Below, piece by piece: positions 58,374-64,000 of a stretch of 64,000 bases of DNA (its first letter is position 1; every line of letters starts with the position of its first letter). The notes beneath the pieces were generated by a model. That model worked only from the letters and a program-made list of their open reading frames with translations, was not told the DNA's origin and did no database searches. This DNA is from Symbiodinium sp. CCMP2592 (Eukaryota > Sar > Dinophyceae > Suessiales > Symbiodiniaceae), in contig CAJNDT010003990.1 of assembly GCA_905221615.1 (NCBI GenBank), forward strand, positions 440,501 to 504,500, given 5' to 3'. Position numbers and translations under genes: made by a program.

Positions 58374-59024
58374 CCGTGGACTAGAAGTCGCGGACTGCGC
58401 TCCGCCCTTCTAGCCACCTGTGGCAACTTCAGTTTTGGTCGCAGCACCTAGCTGCTTTCCGATGAGACGACAGGGTGGCGTATCCGCTCTACAGGTCTTT
58501 GACGGGAGCGGCTAGGGAGGCACGGTAGTGCTCCCGAAGCGCGTGGAGTAACGCCGCAGCTTCAGCTGCTCGTTTCACCAGCCCTGTGGCCGCAGTGCGG
58601 CGCAGGCTGTGTACAGTAGGAAACCAGAGCCTCGTGCAGCACAGGCCGTGAAAACGAAGGTCTTGTGCTGAGTGCGAAGGGTTTGTAGGAGGGCAGGGTC
58701 TGTAGGTCAGTTTTACGGCCTCCGGCCGCCCGCGGAATCCTACGGCTCTATCGTGCTCTCGGCTGAGGGGCGAATGTAACTGTACATAGTCTGCGGGCTG
58801 GCTGTTGTGCTGTATGCTTTTATGCATGCTCTTCTGTAATTCGTATTCATAACATTTTTGGCTCAAGTGAGCACGGCAGTGTGTCGTTGGTAGCTTCTCG
58901 TTGCCGCGACGCAATTGCGCGCAGCCCGTCCTGGGCGGACGTTCGACCTGTCACGGTCGTTGGACTTTCTGCTTGGACGGAAAACGAGGGTGCGTGCTGC
59001 CCCTTTGGGTTTCCGTTCTCCACA
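58374..59024 (+). other. Conserved 3' non-coding block of element P (right copy)
   Basis: Same ~650 bases as 413-1065, practically identical, with the leader-like match at 58854-58867. Confidence 0.8.
58854..58867 (+). promoter_or_regulatory. Spliced-leader-like sequence in right element P tail
   Basis: Third copy of ATTTTTGGCTCAAG. Confidence 0.4.
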
Positions 59025-59205
<181 letters not shown>

Positions 59206-59393
59206 AGTAGTTGCAGTGCTGGATGGCATTCGCAGAGCTCCGCCTTCGCCTCACCTCAAACCCTGAAACGATGCACGATCCCACCCGATAAGTACCGATG
59301 AACTAAACCCTAAAGCGATAAGTACCGATGACGGGAGACACCTGGTTTTGCAGCTGAAAGAGACAGGAAACCCTGAAGCCCTAAATTATACAT

Positions 59394-59476
59394 GGGTGGT
59401 TGTCAAAATTATGGTACCTTTTTGGGTACCCTAAATATCAAGGATCCAAAAAGGGACCCTAATATTGACAGCCACC
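59394..59476. repeat. Imperfect inverted repeat (hairpin) I
   Basis: GGGTGGTTGTCAAAATTA at 59394 pairs with TAATATTGACAGCCACCC at 59459-59476 (two mismatches). The inner part holds GGTACC-type words that can extend the fold. Confidence 0.8.
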
Positions 59477-59533
59477 CAGATGTTGAGCCTCAGCATAACC
59501 TAGAAGCCCAACATTTACATCATAAAGGAAACT

Positions 59534-59618
59534 CCAGAAAGTTGGAATATGGATTAATGGTAGGATCCCCTATAATTTACCTTAAAGGGGTTACGATAAT
59601 GATATTCCAACTTTCTGG
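59534..59618. repeat. Perfect 17-bp inverted repeat (hairpin) II
   Basis: CCAGAAAGTTGGAATAT at 59534-59550 and its exact reverse complement at 59602-59618, loop 51 bases. Small non-coding mobile element or RNA hairpin. Confidence 0.85.
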
Positions 59619-60162
59619 CTTCTACTGTAAACTCTGAAGCTCCAAACCAAGGAAAATGCGCTGTACAAAACGGGAAGCCTTGGTTTGGGGCTTCCGGGGT
59701 TTCGGGTTTGGGGGCCTTAAACCCCAAACCTGCTGAAAGGAAGGAAAGCGAGCCTACCTATACCATGTTGGAGGTCCCGTATTATAGCTACAGTGTAATG
59801 GGCCCCAAAACCCTAATTATTAAAGCCCCTATATCCTTAAATCCCTTATAGAGCCCTTATAGTAGCCCTGAAAGGGGCCCTTTAAAGGAACCCTATTCTA
59901 ATTAATATAAGGAGCTCACAAAGCAAGAACTGTGGGAAGGTGGAGCCTTCGAGCGGGCCTGAGTTTGGAAGCACCCTGGTGTCTCTCAGATCTGCCGGGG
60001 CCTGAGATGCTGGCTTAGGTGGGTTTCGGGTTTTGGGTTCAAAGGGTTTGGAGTTTAAGGTTTGGGTTCTGAGAAGCGTGGGGTTTAGGTTTGGGGTTTA
60101 TAGTTTTTCGGGTATTGAGGTTCAGGGTTTCGAGGCTCCAGACGGTTAAGCGCATGCATGTG
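59619..60162. other. Unassigned AT-rich and GGTTT-rich stretch
   Basis: Runs of GGGTTTGGGGTTT-like and CCCTTATAG-like words, no coding signal. Confidence 0.5.
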
Positions 60163-60579
60163 TTAGACAGCAGAAGGTGGAATGAACATGTTTTTTGCCA
60201 ATGTAGAATCACAGGCACATTCTCCTATCACGGCGACCCCCAAAGTCACCATCAGCACCACCATCACCGCAAAACCTGAGGGAACTGCAAGCTCCCTGTC
60301 AGAGTAGGTGGTGACACCGAGGATGTGCCTATCCTGAACTCGAAGAATCTGAAGTGCGTTTTCGGGAACATCCAAGTCCCACTGTTCCTGGTGACGCAGA
60401 ACGAGGCATTGGGGATTCAGAGTTCCGGCTTGATTTGTTGATGCTACAAGGTTGCAGGCTAAATCAGGCCTCCACCTTCTAACGAGGAGACCTAGATTAA
60501 AGCCACTGCAATTGTAAACACTTGGTATTGTCGGAGACTCTTCCAGGCTAGGATTTCCCTGCGGCCGGTTCTGCTTCAT
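60163..60579 (-). CDS. Weak ORF, possible exon
   Basis: A 138-residue frame (MKQNRPQGNPSLEESPTIPS...) with a hydrophobic C-terminal stretch (VMVVLMVTLGVAVIG) that could be a membrane segment. No domain recognised and no context supports it. Confidence 0.25.
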   Translation of the reverse strand: MKQNRPQGNPSLEESPTIPSVYNCSGFNLGLLVRRWRPDLACNLVASTNQAGTLNPQCLVLRHQEQWDLDVPENALQILRVQDRHILGVTTYSDRELAVPSGFAVMVVLMVTLGVAVIGECACDSTLAKNMFIPPSAV

Positions 60580-62216
60580 TCGGTGTGACTTTCTTCATTC
60601 TACGATGAGCTACCTAGACGGGGCCGAAATCTGGAACGACTTCCGCGGTGATCTGTTCATGGTGCGCCTCTGACCGGAGGCAACCTGCACATCGCCACCG
60701 TTGCACAAGCCGGGAGTGGTGGAGTGGCCCAGACACGATTGTGCGTCAGCATTCATGGGAGGACTCTGGACTTGTTCTGTTTTATTCCCAAGCTGTGATG
60801 AGGTAAGTTGCCGCTTTGGCTGGAAATGCTTCGTATGGAAGTGTTTTCCCAAGCATCCCTCCCTGCTTGAAGACCGGACCGGAAAAAGAGCCAGGCACGT
60901 CAATTGCTATGTAAGCCAGGGCAAGCATTCACTGTTCAAGTCATGCATGCTCGTGCAGACCTTGTAGTATGACTATGAGCAAGTATGGTTCGCTGGGTCA
61001 ATACAAGTTTTGGTGTGTAGAGATATATGGATGCATTAGATGAACCGTGGATAAGCGAACCTTTACGTGTGTATGTCTGCATACACGGAAGACAGGGCTT
61101 TGAGACTCAGGCTTTCAGGATTATGGGGAAGCCACATATAGCGGCTTGATCACTCAGGAATACACTTGCCTGCTAATTAATTCCTTTAGAAGTGCTGCAC
61201 GATCGGCTCACGCTGCGCCAAAGTAGCATGTCCAACGATTGACATCGTTCTATCACTGCAACATTAGCTCTTGCATGTCCGTGGGTACTCTTGCCGAAAT
61301 CCCTGGCCAGCTAGACAGGGCCCTGTGTTAGAGATTCCCATGCTGCTGACTCTTGCTGGACCGGAAACTACCAGACCAAATACCGGCTCTCATGCCGACT
61401 CCTTGCGAGTGCAGTATCATGTCGGCCTCGCAGAAGTTGTAGCATCAGAGTACCGAAGCTCTAACCCCTTAACAGAAAAGCCGAACACACACAAGCAAGC
61501 AAGAAAGAAAGCCAGCGCACAAACATACAACATACAAAAAATGAATCGGTCAAGTAGTCTAGCAAGCAAACAAACAAGCACAGACAGACACTCACACACA
61601 AAGCAAAGTCAAAGCATCAAGGAGTACGTGCTCGTAAACCTTGGTGCATAATCGGTGTTTAAATATACACAAGTTTTCTTTAATCTCATGTGTGCATATG
61701 CATTCACATGTGTATGGGCAGAACTCTAGCCATAGGTGGACAAACATAGATACAGAAGCAGATATGGGATATGGGGGTTTCCGAAAATAGGGACCAAAAT
61801 AGAGGACCCTGAATAAGGATCCCAGAATAAGGTAAAAATGCGAAGCGCAGGCTGCGGGGCCCCAAACACCGGCCAGGCTTACGCTGACCGCAGACGGCCA
61901 AAATCGAAAGCAGATTGGTCCGAACGGCGATCCAGTTCGCCAGCTGCTGAGATAAGCTCTTGCAGTCGATGATTTGGTATACACACACAAGTAATATACA
62001 CACTTGCGCATGTATGGATGTGCTCATGCAGGCCCATGCCATGGGACGCATAATCATGTTTTGTTATTGTGTTGCCGGTGTAGATGCTTGTGCTATTCAA
62101 TGACAGATGTGTGACCCTCAAGAACTTCACGTCAACAGGAGTCCATCTAGCCATGAACTTATCCAGGCATCTACGAGTCGGCTGTTTCTACACATCGACA
62201 TCCACTTTTGCTGCAT
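60580..62216. other. Unassigned stretch
   Basis: Short frames only on both strands. I see no gene, RNA gene or element terminus. Confidence 0.4.
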
Positions 62217-62276
62217 TCATGTATGTATGTATGTATGTATGTATGCATGTATGTATGTATGTATGTATGTATGTAT
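62217..62276 (+). repeat. (TGTA)n microsatellite
   Basis: About 14 tetranucleotide units with one TGCA variant. Confidence 0.9.
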
Positions 62277-62766
62277 AAGCGTGTATACACTCACACACAG
62301 AGATGTAACAGTACACGTGCGTACATGGCCATCCTTCCGTTTGCGCCGCATAACATGCAGTCGTGTCTATGCTGTAGGTGTAGTGCATAGCAGTATCCTA
62401 ACTTCTTACCAAATCGAATACAACTATATACTATATCATCGCCTAGTAAAACATGGTATGCCATTCTTACATAACGCAACATCACATCCCGATGTGTGCA
62501 TCGAAGAGCTCCCGAGGCTTCAAGTACTATGTGACGCCGACTGTCGCCAAGGCGCTTCACGCGGTCGAGCGGCTTTTGGGATGAAAGAAAGGGGCCGTAA
62601 AAAAATAGAGAAGGGTTTGGGGGCCCATTATACGATAATTATCATAAGGAGCCCCAGAACACTACAGGTAATTATTCAGGCCCCTATAATAAAGTATAAG
62701 CTCGAAAAGATTACTAAGGGTATTCCTCAATGTTCCTGATTGTTGTAGCGCTATTAGTAAACAATA
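62277..62766. other. Unassigned AT-rich stretch
   Basis: Contains GATAATTATC at ~62632, a short perfect palindrome, and CCCTATAATAAAG-like words. No gene seen. Confidence 0.4.
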
Positions 62767-62935
62767 GTATATATATATATGCATAGATGTGTATCTATGT
62801 ATAAAAACAAATCAGTATACATATATATATATATATATATACATATGTATACGCATAGGCCATGGGTACATCTTTTGTGGAGGGAGAGAGAAACTCAGAG
62901 AAAGAGAGGGAGAGAGAGAGAGAGAGAGAGAGTAT
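62767..62935. repeat. (TA)n and (GA)n microsatellites
   Basis: (TA)n at ~62768-62781 and ~62818-62842, (GA)n at ~62905-62932. Confidence 0.9.
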
Positions 62936-64000
62936 GCGCCATAGCCCTGCAATTAAGGTGTTCAATTTAGGATTTCGGACTTTCGCAGACGGAGCAGTAT
63001 TTAAAAATGGTTTTTACCGATGAATCCCTTCAACACAACTTCGCGAATTTAGCGAGTATGAGACTACCACACTGAGGATTCTCCGGCTGAGCTGCAAAAT
63101 GCAATTTATGTTGCTGTCATTGCTTCTCTTGCTTTTTTGTCTTGCTCCCCTGCCTCATCATCAGAGCATGTTTGCTGTGCATGTCCTACACGGTAAGGGG
63201 CATGTGCAGGAGAGCAGTTTGCTTGGCGTTGAGATGGAGTAGTGTCAGAGAGTACATAACAAAAGCCTTCAGCCAGATGCTATTGGCACCCGGAGTCGTT
63301 ATTAGCTCAGGTGCCGGGCCCTACTATGTACCATAGGGTCCTCAGGTCGAACTTTGAGTGCCAGGTCATCCCCAGGCCAGGCTCTTCCCTAGGCCCTCGA
63401 CTCTGAACACGGAATTTCGAAACCCTAAACACTGAACCGCTGAACTCTACACCTTAAGCCTATACTCTTGCGGGCTCTCGCAGCCACGGTATGGCAGCAA
63501 GGTGACGCCCTCGTTCGGCTCATCGCGCGGTGGGACGATCGCCATCCCCCCAGCTGCGTTCATGCTCTAGCTAAGGCTGATCGAACCGCTCTTAATGAAG
63601 CGTGCTTGCAAGGGTGTCCAGGGGCTTACAAGGCTTTACAAGTGCATTAAGCTGCTAAGCAAGGTGCTTTTCATTGTGTTCTTCGCGCACGCGACTATCA
63701 TAATCCAAAGTTGTCTCGCTGGTCATGGTAGCTGCAATTTTCATGTCCCTGACCAGCGCAACTCATCGGCCAACTTACGCCCCCCACCCCCACCCTGAGA
63801 ATTTAAAAAATCGCCCAACTTTCTGGGTAATGGGTAGATTTTTCATTGATTGAAGAACCTTTGAATTCGCTGTGGTTTTAACATCTTTTCGGATTTTAAT
63901 AAAACTCGCTTCTTGAGGAAATAAGATTACACCTAGATTCTATTAAAATCTTTTTCTGGTTTTAATAGAATTCTTTAGTTTTTTAAAATAGGTTCGCTCA
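62936..64000. other. Unassigned end of the window
   Basis: Short frames only; AT-rich over the last 200 bases. CCCTAAAC-like words near 63420. Confidence 0.4.

Larger units (their letters stand above)
31761..59024. repeat. 27-kb palindrome: two element P copies head to head
   Basis: Position x in the left arm pairs with 90785 minus x in the right arm, at the axis (45392/45393), at the stop codons and at the tails. The spacer is zero (only a central mismatched base pair). The arms therefore have no net indel over ~13.6 kb, but do have substitutions. Both end in (TAG)n tracts; beyond those the flanks are unrelated. It may be a real inverted duplication or an assembly fold-back. Confidence 0.9.

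Noticed and set aside
61271-61651. 126-codon plus-strand frame
   Set aside because: Half of it is Lys/Thr/Gln-rich simple sequence and no motif, splice or start context supports it.

Overview
This window looks like nuclear DNA of a dinoflagellate, most probably of the Symbiodiniaceae/Suessiales type. The evidence is 8-13 nt matches to the 3' part of the dinoflagellate spliced leader upstream of genes and elements, very long GC-rich unspliced open frames, and scattered exons of a methyltransferase-like family that I know from dinoflagellate repeats. There are also many microsatellites and CCCTAAA-like tracts. I see no tRNA, rRNA, CRISPR array or bacterial operon. Most of the window is mobile DNA. 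Low-intron host-like genes lie between the elements.

Layout. 1-1167: 3' end of a large retroelement ('element P'), ending in a (TAG)n tract. 1698-3208: a proline/glycine/valine-rich multi-exon gene candidate. 4883-4982: an assembly gap of N, which cuts a hypothetical minus-strand gene (4983-6932). 7441-18465 (minus): a decayed Ty1/copia-type element with a coiled-coil ORF, Gag with two CCCH fingers, protease-integrase, RT-RNase H and an extra unknown ORF. That last ORF holds an almost pure-T intron candidate. 19000-22224 (minus): broken exons of the methyltransferase-like repeat gene. 23255-26486 (minus): a third retroelement (methyltransferase-like, RT, RNase H) saturated with TAGC/GCTA. 26866-30670 (plus): uncharacterised host-like genes between dispersed GGGA-rich repeats. 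31228-59205: a near-perfect palindrome of two ~13.6 kb copies of element P, head to head. 59206-64000: hairpins, microsatellites and probably no genes.

Element P encodes an open frame of more than 4,300 codons. In order it holds Ty3-type RNase H, a zinc ribbon, integrase (D,D-35-E), a methyltransferase-like region, Ty3-type RT (YVDD), a KptA/Tpt1-type RNA 2'-phosphotransferase domain, a long disordered Gag-like part with C2H2 and RanBP2-type zinc fingers, a membrane segment, a SWIM finger and a PLD-family nuclease domain. The phosphotransferase tetrad (Arg, His, Arg, Arg) is conserved in both copies. RNA-end-processing domains in a retroelement polyprotein, and the TAGC saturation of the third element, are the two observations I would follow first.

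The palindrome has no spacer and no net length difference between its arms (paired positions sum to 90785 at the axis and at both stop codons). Yet the arms differ by scattered substitutions and by one strongly diverged patch of about 850 bp. They are therefore two different element copies, or an assembly fold-back polished with reads from different copies. Both arms are cut at the same codon between RT and RNase H, so neither is a complete element.
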